5,338 nucleotides of DNA, from contig CANBQQ010000254.1 of assembly GCA_947371715.1 (NCBI GenBank), positions 1-5,338 of the forward strand. Reading direction: 5' to 3'. Every line of letters begins with the position of its first letter. Position 1 is the stretch's first letter. Made by a program: the position numbers and the translations under genes. This stretch comes from Flavipsychrobacter stenotrophus. Lineage in GTDB: Bacteria; Bacteroidota; Bacteroidia; Chitinophagales; Chitinophagaceae. The notes under the pieces are model-generated. The model had not been told where the DNA came from. It was given only the letters and a program-made list of their open reading frames with translations, and did not search any database. Positions 5,192 through 5,338 of this stretch are shown here, in pieces.

Positions 5192-5338
5192 CTATTTTTT
5201 CTTACTGAAAAAGTCTTTTAGTTCACGGCTCATTTGTTCACCACGTTTCTTCAAGTCTTCCAATTCTTCACCTACATTCTGGGTGATATCGTGAAAGGAC
5301 ATTGGTGTACCATAGTTAAGTTCTTCAAGCGAGCGAGC
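5192..5338 (-). CDS. C-terminal end of an unrecognised charged protein (partial)
   Basis: An open frame runs from the window edge to a TAG stop, giving the last 48 residues. It reads ARSLEELNYGTPMS, then a highly charged, probably helical stretch rich in E and K (VGEELEDLKKRGEQMSREL) and ends DFFSKKK. There is an internal Met at residue 13, but no ribosome site precedes it, and the frame is open to the edge, so this is most likely the end of a longer gene and not a 36-residue protein. It is too short to name. The charge pattern suggests a cytoplasmic helical or coiled-coil tail. A hairpin terminator follows, so it is not cotranscribed with the TonB-C gene. Confidence 0.65.
   Translation of the reverse strand, partial: ARSLEELNYGTPMSFHDITQNVGEELEDLKKRGEQMSRELKDFFSKKK

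Noticed and set aside
5328..5338. GAGC-type short tandem repeat at the window end
   Set aside because: It has only about two and a half units, lies inside a coding frame, and is cut by the window edge.

Overview
The window looks like a chromosomal segment from a member of the Bacteroidota, plausibly a Chitinophagia-type bacterium, though the genus cannot be read from it. The clues are the 5S rRNA sequence, TAnnTTTG-type promoter boxes, few Shine-Dalgarno sites, signal peptides ending in A-Q, a GC-M-D lipoprotein motif, a TonB-C/MORN protein and an intergenic TTGTCTGAA repeat.

Layout. Positions 1-285 are the tail of an rRNA operon: a 5S gene, a strong terminator, a short eroded echo of the 5S 3' end, and a second strong terminator. 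Positions 286-405 hold an interspersed repeat and no gene. After this come five complete genes and one cut by the window edge. They are a DoxX-like membrane protein (minus), a secreted HExxH putative metalloprotease with an unknown C-terminal region (plus), a secreted alkaline-phosphatase-superfamily hydrolase (minus), a small secreted or lipoprotein with one GC-M-D motif (plus), a secreted MORN-repeat/TonB-C protein (minus), and the C-terminal end of a charged protein (minus).

The genes alternate in strand and form no evident operon: two convergent pairs, two divergent pairs, and two adjacent minus-strand genes split by a terminator. Four of the five complete genes encode exported proteins (protease-like, phosphatase-like, lipoprotein, TonB-like) and the other encodes a membrane protein. 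The shared theme is therefore the cell envelope, not a pathway. I see no tRNA, insertion sequence, CRISPR array, phage gene or defence system.

I found no convincing new multi-gene system. The points most worth a second look are the 5S 3'-end echo between two terminators, the HEQDH protein with a possible altered third zinc ligand and an unassigned C-terminal region, a decayed 30-bp in-frame duplication beyond the stop of the TonB-C gene, and a terminator whose base overlaps the promoter of the next gene.
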